Shown: positions 1-9,163, counted from the stretch's first letter. The stretch: 64,000 nt of DNA from an uncultured Niabella sp. (GCA_934486785.1 CAKSQK010000009.1:16794-80793), one strand, 5' to 3'. Notes: generated by a model from the letters alone, not told the origin. Numbers and translations: made by a program.

Positions 1-170
1 GGCCGAAACCCGGCGCCACGGCTTCTGCACCGCTAAATTGGAAAGAAGTAAAAAGCGGCCTGAGCCCCAAAGCATTTGACATCAATACCCTGCCCGAAAG
101 AGTAAAAGAAACGGGAGATATTTTTAAACCGGTACTGGGTAAAGGTTTCGATCTGAAAAAACTGTTTTAA
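1..170 (+). CDS. ligD: DNA ligase D, C-terminal end (partial)
   Basis: The last 55 codons of a gene entering from the left edge. The reading frame starts at base 3 and stops with TAA at 168-170. The peptide has the pattern P-K-P-G-A-T-A, then PLNWKEVKSGLSPKAFDI, then LPERVKETGDIF and a lysine-rich end. This resembles the end of the LigD polymerase/primase domain, where 'P-G-A-x-V-x-x-P-L-x-W-x-E-V' is followed by 'T-x-P-E-R'. LigD works with Ku in bacterial non-homologous end joining. The gene is convergent with the next one, with only 4 bases between the stop codons. The identification is from family memory on a short fragment; the ligase and nuclease domains are outside the window. Confidence 0.8.
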   Translation, partial: PKPGATASAPLNWKEVKSGLSPKAFDINTLPERVKETGDIFKPVLGKGFDLKKLF

Positions 171-174
171 AGAG

Positions 175-2562
175 CTATTGCACTTCAAATGTTTGAATGG
201 CGCTGCCCGGCAGGCCGGCCCTGTCAATGCCCTGCACAATGATGACATATTTGCCCGATAAATCGGAAGTATAAATTTTTTCCTTATGATCATTCCCTTT
301 GATCATTTTAATATCAGGCACCCATTTTAAAACATTCCTGAAATCAGGCAACCTGCTGTTTTGCTGTTGCGCATCATCATATACAGGAGAATAAAACTCT
401 CTTACAAGCTGTAAGCCGGGATAATCGAGCACAAGCGCATTGGGCTCTAACGCGTAATTCTCAATAGAAGGATTGTAGGTTTTCCAGTTCAAGATGCCAT
501 CGAATAAAGATTTGCCATAAACATACCTTTGTGAAACAAGCTCCAGCGTATGTATCTTCAGCGGATCAAATTCAAAAAATTTATTAAAGTTGAAAACAGG
601 AACGCCATCCAGGAGGTTGACGGGGTCTGAATTGTAAAATTCGCCGGTGGTTAAATTCACCATGGGCAAATGCACCCGCCCGCCTCTGCGGCGCACCGAT
701 ACCAGCATGACATACTCTCTTAAAATTTCTTCAATAGTGGTAAATCTTGTGTAATCTTCCAGCCTATACCGCGCGTCCGGTACAACGTAAAAAGCCGTGG
801 TATCAGTAAATGCGGGATAATGCATCCGCGACATGGGTTCTGCCAAATAAATGTTTTGCACCTGCATGCCTATGTTTTGCAATAGAAGTGTGGCAGGATT
901 GTTTACAGGCCTGCGGAAAGGCGCAATGGCCGTGCTGCTGTATTTTTTACTAAAAGGATCGTTGATCTCAACTTTATAAATTGAATCGGCCAGCGGGTTT
1001 GTTTGTGCAATCAAATGCGTGCCGCCAATGAAATTGTTTATTTCTGCTATGATTGAACCATCTGCCCTGCCGGCTGCTGTTTTAAATTGTGTAAGCGGCG
1101 ATGGGCTTGAAAGATATGCAATGATGTCTGGAGCCGGTTGCCCATTGCCGGCATTTACAATGCGCCCGGTTATAAGGTGGCCTGAATATTCGGGCGCAAA
1201 CTCAAATGAGGGTTTGCTGTTTTGCAATATTTTTTTCCAGTCAAACCTTCTCCACCCATGCGTTAAAAGCAAAAGATTGGTTGCCTTCCTGTCTTTGTTG
1301 GCATAATATTCAGCCGCATTTTCTACAAAGCCACCCAGGTCAGACGTTAAATAAAAATAAGAAGCAATATCGCTGCCATCAATAGTTTGAAGAGAATCTA
1401 ATTTATAAACCGTCATGGAAAGCGAAGCCGTATCTGCATTGGCAGCGGTGATCACCACATCTAGCGGGCTGCGCCTGCTGTAAGATGCGCGGCCTGTACC
1501 AATACTAATATCAAGCGCTTTTACAGGTTCTTTATAATACAGCCTTTCGCAAACGGGCTCGCGCTGCGTATTAAATAAAGTGAGGTGAGATACGCCCTCT
1601 CCCAATTGCGAGCGATCAATAGAAAATGTTACGGTTCCGTTTTGTACCGTAGCTTCCTGTGCTATACGAACCGCCTGCCTTGTATGGCCTACCAGGTAAA
1701 GGCTGGCAGCAGGCGCAACATTGGTAAATGCCGTAACCTTTAGCATATTACCAGCCTCTGCAAGCTGCATGGTGTAACCCTGGTTATATATTTCGGGCAA
1801 TGGCGCTGTAAACGCCAGGCCATCATCAGGCTGTATTACCGTCTGGTATTTTTTACCGCTTTTTGGTGTGAAAACAAAGCTGCCCATACCCGCTTTATAA
1901 GGCGCCAACTGCAACAGGGTATCACCATCTTCAAGCAGGTAACCTTTAAAATGAAAAGCCTGCCCGTATTGATCTGTTGCCTTAAAGGCAATATTGCACG
2001 GCAATTCTCTTACCATGTTGCCGCCTTCCGGAAAGAAGCGGATGTTATACTGAAGCGGCGTTTTTTGCTGCGCCATGGCGGGCAACCTCCTGATGTTTAC
2101 GATCGTGATCTTCTTTTCAAAAAAATAAGAAGGATCAAAATTTTTCATCCAGGCTGTATAGGCCCTTAAAATAAAATTGCCCGAAACGGTGTTTGGTGGA
2201 ATATAAAAAGAGCCCTGACCTGTAGATACATCCAGCCCAACCTTTGCCTGAAATACAGGAACATTGCTGCTGTCTAATATTTCTACATAAGCAATTTTGC
2301 TAAGCGTGGCAGGCTTGTTGTCAAACGCATCATTATTGTACACTTTAAACCAAATGATTTCGCCGGCCTGGTAATAATTTTTATCAGTATGTACAAATAC
2401 TTTTTCCTGGAATGCATTGCCTTTATAATTGCTAAATGTGTTAACGATTTGCTGCACATTGTGCTGCGCACTCACATGCTTCGAACATAAAAAACATACA
2501 AACAGCAGCGCAATGTTTACCCGCTTTTTAGAAAATGTATGATTGGTTACAACAAACATCAC
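175..2562 (-). CDS. MG2-domain outer-membrane protein with TonB-plug-like C-terminus
   Basis: A 795-residue exported protein. A hydrophobic signal segment lies near residues 15-32, ending in HVSA. The first domain (about 45-155) contains 'EKVFVHTDKNYYQAGEIIWFKVY', the macroglobulin MG2-like start found in many large Bacteroidota surface proteins. 'FFPEGGNMV' and 'LLTHGWRRFDW' are further hallmarks of that group. The C-terminal part (about 630-720) has 'LLDGVPVFN' and 'IHTLEL', which resemble a TonB receptor plug, but no 22-strand barrel follows. Function is unknown; a role with the upstream receptor in handling a bound substrate at the outer membrane is inference. It is the last gene of the 7236-to-175 minus-strand cluster, 20 bases after the DUF4249 gene. 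Confidence 0.75.
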   Translation of the reverse strand: MMFVVTNHTFSKKRVNIALLFVCFLCSKHVSAQHNVQQIVNTFSNYKGNAFQEKVFVHTDKNYYQAGEIIWFKVYNNDAFDNKPATLSKIAYVEILDSSNVPVFQAKVGLDVSTGQGSFYIPPNTVSGNFILRAYTAWMKNFDPSYFFEKKITIVNIRRLPAMAQQKTPLQYNIRFFPEGGNMVRELPCNIAFKATDQYGQAFHFKGYLLEDGDTLLQLAPYKAGMGSFVFTPKSGKKYQTVIQPDDGLAFTAPLPEIYNQGYTMQLAEAGNMLKVTAFTNVAPAASLYLVGHTRQAVRIAQEATVQNGTVTFSIDRSQLGEGVSHLTLFNTQREPVCERLYYKEPVKALDISIGTGRASYSRRSPLDVVITAANADTASLSMTVYKLDSLQTIDGSDIASYFYLTSDLGGFVENAAEYYANKDRKATNLLLLTHGWRRFDWKKILQNSKPSFEFAPEYSGHLITGRIVNAGNGQPAPDIIAYLSSPSPLTQFKTAAGRADGSIIAEINNFIGGTHLIAQTNPLADSIYKVEINDPFSKKYSSTAIAPFRRPVNNPATLLLQNIGMQVQNIYLAEPMSRMHYPAFTDTTAFYVVPDARYRLEDYTRFTTIEEILREYVMLVSVRRRGGRVHLPMVNLTTGEFYNSDPVNLLDGVPVFNFNKFFEFDPLKIHTLELVSQRYVYGKSLFDGILNWKTYNPSIENYALEPNALVLDYPGLQLVREFYSPVYDDAQQQNSRLPDFRNVLKWVPDIKMIKGNDHKEKIYTSDLSGKYVIIVQGIDRAGLPGSAIQTFEVQ

Positions 2563-2582
2563 AATAAATTTGAGTTTTTATA

Positions 2583-3737
2583 TCAGGGCCAGAACGGAGG
2601 TTTTATATTAGAGCCGCGCAGCGTACAATCCACACACTCAGCAGGTGCAGAATAATAAGATTTGATTGCCCCGGTGGGCGCAATTTCGCTGGGTACCGTT
2701 GGCATGTTCATGGAATAAGCCTGTATGGAATCAGGATGGTTGGGAACGGCAACTTCTGCGCAAAACATGGAATATCCCCAATCGGGCACCTGGCTGCGCG
2801 CAATGAATAATCTTTTAGCCTGCATATCGTTTACCTCAACAAAGCCTATCACAATTTCTGACGGATCGTTCAGATTCGCGATATTGCTGTTAAGCTCTGA
2901 AGGCTGCGCATCAAATATCGAACCCAGTTGCTCAGTATTTTTTTTCATTTGCAGGTAAAAGTCATAAGCTTTTTTGCTCATGCCGTATTGCTTTATTTCA
3001 ATGCTGTATAATACACCCAGTTTTATTGACCGTGGCGGTATAGAAGTAATAGGGTGTTGCATAACATTTTTTTCCAGCCGCTCGGTACTGCCCAGTATGA
3101 GGTTTGAAGAATTGAAGTATTGCCAGCAGTAAAATATCGAATCGTTATACGATTGGTCGGGATATTTATAATCAACCTTCAGGGGCTTTTTATCCTTATC
3201 ATATATTACCTGCAGGTTGCTCATATTAGAAGAGCGTATTTCCCAGGTTTCATTAAACTGCCAACGGTAATAACTTTTCTCATTTGTTTTATCATCGTGC
3301 GTATGCACATACAACTGAACACCGTTAAATTCCCGCTTCCATGAAATGCTGTCAATGGGCGACGTTCTGTTAACCGGAGAAAAATCAGATGCATATTCAT
3401 TACCCTGTGTACTGATCTTAAGCCGGTACTTAGCACTAATATTTAGCGGCAGCGGTTGTGCTGATGCATAAACGCCAGCAGCGGTTTCCTGTAATATAAA
3501 ACGATCATTGTTATCTCCTTCCACAACCATGTGCGCCCTGCGTTCTGGTTTGTAAAAAACGGAGTCAACCAGTTTTAATGTTCTGGACAGATGGATGATC
3601 GTTTTCTCGTTGCTGCTATTAATAAAGCCTTCAACTACCAGGTATCCCGTGTGTGGCGATTCAATTTCCGGATCATATCTTTCCTTACAACCTGCAAAGG
3701 CCAGAACAAATGCGATTATTATTAAAAGATTTCTCAT
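2583..3737 (-). CDS. DUF4249 family lipoprotein
   Basis: I start this gene at the ATG at 3737, giving 384 residues, because it opens with a lipoprotein signal (MRNLLIIIAFVLAFAGC; lipidated Cys17). A longer frame reaches 3878 but lies inside the receptor gene and has no signal. After the Cys come 'YDPEIESPHTGYLVVEGFI' and beta-rich sequence typical of DUF4249 lipoproteins. In Bacteroidota these are encoded next to TonB-dependent receptors and are thought to be surface or periplasmic accessory lipoproteins. The start lies 4 bases after the receptor stop (3742), so the two are almost certainly co-transcribed. The ligand is not predictable from sequence. Confidence 0.85.
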   Translation of the reverse strand: MRNLLIIIAFVLAFAGCKERYDPEIESPHTGYLVVEGFINSSNEKTIIHLSRTLKLVDSVFYKPERRAHMVVEGDNNDRFILQETAAGVYASAQPLPLNISAKYRLKISTQGNEYASDFSPVNRTSPIDSISWKREFNGVQLYVHTHDDKTNEKSYYRWQFNETWEIRSSNMSNLQVIYDKDKKPLKVDYKYPDQSYNDSIFYCWQYFNSSNLILGSTERLEKNVMQHPITSIPPRSIKLGVLYSIEIKQYGMSKKAYDFYLQMKKNTEQLGSIFDAQPSELNSNIANLNDPSEIVIGFVEVNDMQAKRLFIARSQVPDWGYSMFCAEVAVPNHPDSIQAYSMNMPTVPSEIAPTGAIKSYYSAPAECVDCTLRGSNIKPPFWP

Positions 3738-3741
3738 AAAA

Positions 3742-6498
3742 CTAAAACCTGATATTGAAGTTAACAAAAGGTATGGCACTGCCAAACACGGATAACTTAT
3801 ACCCATTGATGGCACCGCCTTCAGATACATAGTAAACCGAATACGGGTTTTTTCTTCCTGTGATGTTGTACACGCCAATCGTCCACGAGTTGTGCGTTTT
3901 TTGATGGATCTTATGATTGCCTTCTATATTCATTGAAAAATCCATCCTGAAATAATCGGGTATGCGGTGCCCGTTGCGCGGGCCGTATAATGTACGTTGT
4001 GAGCCGGCATATTGAAACCTTCCTATTGGCAGGGTAATGGGCCTGCCGGTACTGTAAGTAGCATTGAGCGAGGTGCTGAAACGGTGCGAGAACCTGTAGT
4101 TGCCTACAAAGGTTACATCATGCGGCTTATCGTAATTGGCAGGATAAAACGCGCCGCCGTTGATAAGCTCTCCCGTTTCTGCCTGGTTGGCTTTCAGCAA
4201 TATCCGGCTGTAGGTATAACTGATCCAGCCATTAAGTTTACCGGTAAGCTTTTTAGCCAGAAACTCTGCGCCATAAGCCTTTCCCTGTGTGCGGGCCACT
4301 TCGGTTTCCACGTGCTCGTTCAGCAATAAAACGGCGCCGCTTTTAAAGTCCAGGTAGTTTTTAATTCTTTTATAATACCCTTCTATTGAAAGTTCAATGG
4401 TATTTGACTTAAGATTTTTATACAGCCCTAACGATACCTGGTCGCCAAACTGCGGTTGTATGTTGGGATCGCTGAGCTTCCAAATATCGGTAGGCGCCAT
4501 GGCGGCTGTGTTAGACAGCATGTGAATGTATTGGCGCAGGCTGCTGTACCCTGCTTTTATTGACATGGTGTTAGAAAGCATCTGCCGCAGGCCCACACGC
4601 ACTTCCGGCCCATGATAATTTTGAATGAATTTATTTTTTCCGTACACCGTAGTGCTAATAATATTTTCCACCCTTTTAGGAGAACCAGACAGGTAATTAT
4701 TTACTTCGTGCGGCCCCAAGTAATTAAACACGGAATACCTGATGCCCGCATCAAGCGTAAGGTCTTTTGTAATATTGAATTTATCGCTCAGGTATATTGC
4801 AGATTCCAGCGCCTGCTCTGCGGGCATGTGAATGGTGGCAACCTGCGATTCATCGCCCAGCGGCACATAGCTGCCTGGCCTTAGCTTATAATACAAAGTG
4901 TTGAACCCAAAATCAAGCGTGTGCTTCGAATTGATAAAGTAATTGAAATTGGTATTGAAATACGTTTGCTTTACATTGAATGATAATGAATACGCATTCA
5001 CAGGTATTTTTTCGCTTGAAATGTCATACTCATACCCGTCATGCCCGGTGCTTACCAATGCATAAAAACGGTTGTTGAAGGTATGCTTCCATTTCAGGTT
5101 TACGTTTTGGTTCTTGTAATGAAAGAAGGTATCACTGTTTAAATTGAACCTGTCTTTGCTCATATATCCGGTAAGGTAAATGCTGTTCTTTTTATCGAAC
5201 TCATGATTGACCAGAAGGTTTACATCATAAAAATTAGCTTTGCTGTTTTTATACTGATCTGGTAAAAGATTCAGTAGCCAGTTTGCGTAAGTACTTCTGC
5301 CAGCCACAATAAAAGATGATTTATCTTTAATAATAGGGCCTTCAAGCGTAAGGCGGCTGGTAAGCAACCCAATGCCCGCCGAACCTTCAAACTTTTTCTT
5401 GTTACCTTCGCGGCTGGCAATGTTCACAACAGATGAAAGCCTGCCCCCATATTTAGCTGGCACGCTGCTTTTATACACTTCCACTTCTTTTACCACCTCT
5501 GGGTTGAAGGCCGAAAACATACCGAAAAAGTGTGACGGGTTGTACACATTAGCATCATTGAAGAGTATTAAATTCTGGTCAGCCGATCCGCCTCTTATGT
5601 TAAGCCCGGTTGAAGCTTCGCCCACGGTTTTAATGCCGGGCATGGTCAGCATCACTCTTAGCAGATCAGCTTCGCCAAATACCACGGGCACCTGCTTAAT
5701 GGTTTTAATATCCAGCTTTTGCACACCCAGTTGTGTGTTTCGGATGTTGCTGGCCTTTTGTGCCGATATGACCACATTCTTCAGTGTCATAATGCGCGAT
5801 TGCATTACAATGCTAAGGCTGCCTTCCCCGCGAACATCTACTTGTCTTTTGATGTCTTCCATGCCTATGCTTTGCACATGTAAAGTGTGTTTGCCTTTTG
5901 GCAGCATGATGATGAAAGCGCCAAACTGGTCGGTTACCACGCCAATGGATGGGTTTTGTATATATACTGATGCCCCGATGACCGGCTCGCCGCTTCGTTC
6001 ATCCTTCACCGTTCCGCTAATGGTAACGCGGTCCCGGGTATCGGCATGCGTTCCCAATACATGAATTTCCTCATCATTTTTGCTTTGCAGTGTAATGATG
6101 GTATCGCCTGCGGCAATGCCTTTGGTACCATCGTCATAAAAAGATGCCGGCAATTCAGTATGCACCAGCAGGCCTTTGGTAATGAACACATGGCGGTTGC
6201 GGTGATCAATAGAATGATTCAAACCCGTGTTGGCTAATACTTTGTCAAGCGCGTCGCGTAATAAAATATTGTTTGCGCCAAGGCTTACCTTAACGGTGTC
6301 AAAAGCTGTACGGTCGTAATAAAAATGGTAGTTGCTTTGCTTTTCAACCGCAAGCAACGCGGTTTCTATAGATACACTGTCTAACTGCAATGTGACCTTC
6401 GGGCCATTGACCTGGGCATGGCCGGCAATTCCTGCCAATAAAATACAAAGGAGGATAACGGATTTTTCAAAGACTGATAAAAACTTTTTTACTCTCAT
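3742..6498 (-). CDS. TonB-dependent receptor with N-terminal STN domain
   Basis: A 918-residue outer-membrane receptor. The signal peptide ends about residue 29 (AGIAGHAQ). An STN (secretin/TonB N-terminal) domain covers about 30-107, a carboxypeptidase-D-like regulatory domain about 159-235 ('ISGTVKDERSGEPVIGASVYI'), and a plug about 240-370 ('GLNIRGGSADQNLILFNDA', 'VPAKYGGRLSSVV'). The rest is a beta-barrel ending in 'PFVNFNIRF' with a terminal aromatic residue, as expected for outer-membrane insertion. STN domains usually signal to a FecR anti-sigma factor, but no fecI/fecR gene is present nearby. It imports an unidentified substrate using TonB energy, probably with the DUF4249 lipoprotein directly downstream. 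Confidence 0.93.
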   Translation of the reverse strand: MRVKKFLSVFEKSVILLCILLAGIAGHAQVNGPKVTLQLDSVSIETALLAVEKQSNYHFYYDRTAFDTVKVSLGANNILLRDALDKVLANTGLNHSIDHRNRHVFITKGLLVHTELPASFYDDGTKGIAAGDTIITLQSKNDEEIHVLGTHADTRDRVTISGTVKDERSGEPVIGASVYIQNPSIGVVTDQFGAFIIMLPKGKHTLHVQSIGMEDIKRQVDVRGEGSLSIVMQSRIMTLKNVVISAQKASNIRNTQLGVQKLDIKTIKQVPVVFGEADLLRVMLTMPGIKTVGEASTGLNIRGGSADQNLILFNDANVYNPSHFFGMFSAFNPEVVKEVEVYKSSVPAKYGGRLSSVVNIASREGNKKKFEGSAGIGLLTSRLTLEGPIIKDKSSFIVAGRSTYANWLLNLLPDQYKNSKANFYDVNLLVNHEFDKKNSIYLTGYMSKDRFNLNSDTFFHYKNQNVNLKWKHTFNNRFYALVSTGHDGYEYDISSEKIPVNAYSLSFNVKQTYFNTNFNYFINSKHTLDFGFNTLYYKLRPGSYVPLGDESQVATIHMPAEQALESAIYLSDKFNITKDLTLDAGIRYSVFNYLGPHEVNNYLSGSPKRVENIISTTVYGKNKFIQNYHGPEVRVGLRQMLSNTMSIKAGYSSLRQYIHMLSNTAAMAPTDIWKLSDPNIQPQFGDQVSLGLYKNLKSNTIELSIEGYYKRIKNYLDFKSGAVLLLNEHVETEVARTQGKAYGAEFLAKKLTGKLNGWISYTYSRILLKANQAETGELINGGAFYPANYDKPHDVTFVGNYRFSHRFSTSLNATYSTGRPITLPIGRFQYAGSQRTLYGPRNGHRIPDYFRMDFSMNIEGNHKIHQKTHNSWTIGVYNITGRKNPYSVYYVSEGGAINGYKLSVFGSAIPFVNFNIRF

Positions 6499-6510
6499 GC
6501 AGGTTTGGTA

Positions 6511-7236
6511 TTAAAGCCCTTCATAAAACCGGGTAATGGTGGCCAGATCGTTTTTTATATTCTTTCGAAATCTCAATTTCTCTTTCCTGATAAACTGGCT
6601 TACTTCCTGCCGCTCATCGTTGAGTATGTTCAAAACATCTTTTTTCCTGTTGATCTCTTTAATAGCGCCGCCCTTTTCAATAAAGAAACGGTTTTTGTCC
6701 AGTAATTTGATCTTGTAAAATCTTCCCGACAGGTCATCTTTAGGCGTTTTTTGATGAAGCTGGTAAGATGTAATGCGGGCCCCGGAAAACAGCACCTCGT
6801 AAAAATTAGAAGGAATTTTATGAATACTGTCTGCCTTTATATTATGAAAATGCCGGCCATTGATTATAAAATAGCCAATTCTTTCATTCACTAAGGTAAA
6901 CCTGATATTGGCGGCGGGTGAGTTTACGATCAGTTTTTTCTTATAGATATCATATAGCATTGGTTCATTTTCGTATAGCACACCATCATAAAAAACTGAG
7001 CCGCTGACCATTTGCAGGTTATCGTCAAGAAAAGGGTTTCCTTCGCTGAGGGTTTGTAAATAATCAATATATAACGGTCCGTTATACAAGCCTGATTCAA
7101 TGTTTAAAGTGTTTTTATAAGTTGTTACGGCAAGTTGCTGCCCCTGTGCTGCCAATACCGCGTCTGCATTGTTTTGCGCATAAGCCTGAACCGCGCAAAA
7201 CACGGGTAATGCAATCATAAACAGTTTCGTTTTCAT
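6511..7236 (-). CDS. secreted protein of unknown function, first gene of the receptor cluster
   Basis: 241 residues with a cleavable signal (MKTKLFMIALPVFCAVQAYA). The mature part contains 'GPLYIDYLQTLSEGNPFL', then beta-rich sequence, and a basic C-terminus with paired Lys/Arg. I do not recognise a domain. It sits 12 bases upstream of the TonB receptor on the same strand and is the first gene of the cluster running down to 175, so an accessory role in the periplasm or at the outer membrane is plausible but inferred. Upstream on the minus strand a TATTTTTA box around 7258-7265 may serve as a weak -7 element. Confidence 0.7.
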   Translation of the reverse strand: MKTKLFMIALPVFCAVQAYAQNNADAVLAAQGQQLAVTTYKNTLNIESGLYNGPLYIDYLQTLSEGNPFLDDNLQMVSGSVFYDGVLYENEPMLYDIYKKKLIVNSPAANIRFTLVNERIGYFIINGRHFHNIKADSIHKIPSNFYEVLFSGARITSYQLHQKTPKDDLSGRFYKIKLLDKNRFFIEKGGAIKEINRKKDVLNILNDERQEVSQFIRKEKLRFRKNIKNDLATITRFYEGL

Positions 7237-7297
7237 CCGGTTTTTTTTATAAGGAATAAAAATACTTCTTTTTGCCTACAACATTTAAAATGCTGCA

Positions 7298-7942
7298 TTA
7301 ATTCAAAACATCGGGTTCTTTTACAATATTTGCTTTGGGCTCTTCCTTTATTTTCTTCCAGCCGCCGGCAATGTTGTGCAGGTTGTGAATGCCGTGTTTT
7401 TTAAATACCGATGCAGCAATAACACTGCGGGTACCGCCGCCGCAATGCAGGTAAATATTATCTGTTTCGTTAAACTGGGCAATGGTTACCGGGTCGCTGA
7501 TGTCATGCAGGGGAATGTTTACCGCATCTTTTAAATGCCCTTCGGCGTATTCAATAGGGTTGCGCACATCCACTACAACCAGGTTGTCGTCAAACGGGAT
7601 GTCCATCATCAGCTCATCCGGTTCCACATCAATGATCATATCAATGGCAAGCCCTGCCTGCTGCCAGGCCGAAAAGCCGCCGTTAAGGCTGCCTTCTATG
7701 TTTTTAAAGCCGGCTTCCTGTAAAAGCGCCAAAACTTCGGCTTCTGTTTCTTCTTCTGCTACTATTAAAAGTGGTGCATCCTGTTTTAATACCGCTGTTG
7801 CCCATTCTTTCAACCCTTTCACCGGGATATTAACAGACGAAGGAATAAAACCTGTTTTAAATGCTTCGGTATCTCTTACATCAAGTACATCTATCCCCTG
7901 TTGTACCAGTTTAGAAAATTCCTGTAGTTGTATTTTTTTCAT
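7298..7942 (-). CDS. tandem rhodanese-domain protein
   Basis: A cytoplasmic 214-residue protein with two rhodanese-like domains (about 1-100 and 105-205). Each has a 'DVR' loop and a 'VNIP' motif ('LDVRDTEAF', 'VDVRNPIEYAEGH'). Only the second has an active-site loop, HCGGGTRS, with Cys167, the only cysteine in the protein. The first domain has acidic residues where the loop would be, so it is probably non-catalytic. The arrangement resembles the C-terminal half of persulfide-dioxygenase fusions carrying two rhodanese domains, here without the metallo-beta-lactamase part. Sulfur or persulfide transfer is the expected activity. It lies about 60 bases downstream of an ArsR-type regulator on the same strand. 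Confidence 0.88.
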   Translation of the reverse strand: MKKIQLQEFSKLVQQGIDVLDVRDTEAFKTGFIPSSVNIPVKGLKEWATAVLKQDAPLLIVAEEETEAEVLALLQEAGFKNIEGSLNGGFSAWQQAGLAIDMIIDVEPDELMMDIPFDDNLVVVDVRNPIEYAEGHLKDAVNIPLHDISDPVTIAQFNETDNIYLHCGGGTRSVIAASVFKKHGIHNLHNIAGGWKKIKEEPKANIVKEPDVLN

Positions 7943-8005
7943 TGTATATCCTATAAATAAAAAAGCATCTGTTACCAGATGCTAAAATAATGTTTTCGAA
8001 ACTCA

Positions 8006-8344
8006 TTACTTCAAAAGGTCAGTTACAAAACGGTTTAGATCTTTCATACGGTCAGTATTGATCGTATAATAAATAAATTTTCCGTCACGTTCAGTTTTAA
8101 CAAATTCTGCTTTCCGAAGTATTGCAAGATGTTGCGACGCTACAGACTGTTCAATTCGTAGTTTTACATAAATTTCAGTAACGGTTACTTTCTCCTGGGT
8201 GTCAATCAATTTAAGAATTTGCTGCCTTAATTTGTGGTTGAAGGCCCGTAATATCAACGCAGCTTTCTTAACACTGAGAGTATCAACCGTCAACTGGCTG
8301 TCTGCTTCGTTTTTAAGTGTGAACGAAATTTGATAATTACTCAT
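8006..8344 (-). CDS. ArsR/SmtB-type winged-helix regulator
   Basis: 112 residues from the ATG at 8344. A longer frame opens at 8392, but a TACCTTTG box at 8373-8380 (minus) would place transcription initiation downstream of that codon, so 8344 is preferred. The core 'AFNHKLRQQILKLI' and the recognition region 'IEQSVASQHLAILRKAEFV', followed by the wing 'TERDGKFIYYTI', are typical of ArsR repressors. The protein contains no cysteine at all, so the metal-binding and dithiol switches used by ArsR, SmtB, SqrR or BigR relatives are absent; its signal is unknown. It probably controls itself and the adjacent rhodanese gene (inference from order). Confidence 0.88.
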   Translation of the reverse strand: MSNYQISFTLKNEADSQLTVDTLSVKKAALILRAFNHKLRQQILKLIDTQEKVTVTEIYVKLRIEQSVASQHLAILRKAEFVKTERDGKFIYYTINTDRMKDLNRFVTDLLK

Positions 8345-8372
8345 CGTACTGATTAAAAATGTTAAGAGATCG

Positions 8373-8380
8373 CAAAGGTA
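8373..8380 (-). promoter_or_regulatory. -7 promoter element of the arsR-type gene
   Basis: On the minus strand this reads TACCTTTG, an exact match to the Bacteroidota -7 consensus TAnnTTTG. It ends 28 bases before the ATG at 8344. No good TTTG -33 element is present at 19 bases. Further upstream the arms ATATTAGT (8405-8412) and ACTAATAT (8437-8444) form an inverted repeat that could be an operator or a weak hairpin after tsaB. Confidence 0.5.
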
Positions 8381-8443
8381 CACATCAAACAATTGTTTTT
8401 CACCATATTAGTGCGATCAAAACGTATTTATTTTATACTAATA

Positions 8444-9100
8444 TCAGATAGTATACACAGCTTTTACATACTCAGGCTCCACGTAAGCAAGGCCAGAAAA
8501 TTGTTGCTGCTCCCACATTTTTGCTGCAATGGGCGGCATGTGAGTGGCGTTCATTTTTTCATCTAAAAACCTTGCATTGGCAGAAGCCGTAAGGGGCTGA
8601 AACTTTAATGAACCATTGCCGGTGAACAAAATTTTGCGGTGAGATAAATAACTTTCAAAAGAGTTTTCCGTAAGCACCATTGCAGTTTGTTCATCAATCG
8701 TGTTCAATTGTTTATCGTATAAAGCTGTAAATACTTCCATCCTTCTGGCGTCAATCATGGGGCAAATTAAATCATCTGCCTGAGGGCTTACAGATGACGC
8801 CATAATGAATAAAGTGTTGATGCAAATTAACTGGATCTTTAAGGTGTAGCAGATTCCTTTGGCAGTGGCCAGGCCAATGCGGAGGCCTGTATAAGAGCCC
8901 GGCCCGTTGCTAACCGCTACCGCGTCAAGCTCATGCAGGTGCAGGTTACAATCCTGCATCATCTGCCTGATGGCCTCATGTATCCATGATGCCTGGCCTG
9001 ATGGTTCGGCATTTTGCATGTATGCCAGGGGCTGCGCATTTCTGCTTAAGCAAACCGACCCGGTCTGCAACGCGGTATCTATATTCAGGATCAATGCCAT
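8444..9100 (-). CDS. tsaB: tRNA threonylcarbamoyladenosine biosynthesis protein TsaB
   Basis: 218 residues. 'ILNIDTALQTGSVCL' at the N-terminus is the ASKHA-fold phosphate-1 strand, and 'VSNGPGSYTGLRIGLATAKGI' (about 64-84) is the diagnostic TsaB motif. TsaB is the non-catalytic partner of TsaD in making t6A37 on ANN-decoding tRNAs; it acts in the cytoplasm in the TsaBDE complex. Length matches the family (about 220-230). It stands alone between the arsR-type gene and a large exported protein. Confidence 0.95.
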   Translation of the reverse strand: MALILNIDTALQTGSVCLSRNAQPLAYMQNAEPSGQASWIHEAIRQMMQDCNLHLHELDAVAVSNGPGSYTGLRIGLATAKGICYTLKIQLICINTLFIMASSVSPQADDLICPMIDARRMEVFTALYDKQLNTIDEQTAMVLTENSFESYLSHRKILFTGNGSLKFQPLTASANARFLDEKMNATHMPPIAAKMWEQQQFSGLAYVEPEYVKAVYTI

Positions 9101-9163
9101 TTGGTAATAAAAAGAGGCTAAAATAAGCTGTTTTACATAATTAGGAACTACCTACCCGTATTT

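Noticed and set aside
5372..6064. 230-codon open frame on the plus strand
   Set aside because: It is the reverse complement of the TonB receptor plug and signal region, has no recognisable motif, and the minus-strand frame is clearly coding.
8006..8344. Metal-sensing ArsR
   Set aside because: No cysteine or His-rich metal motif is present.
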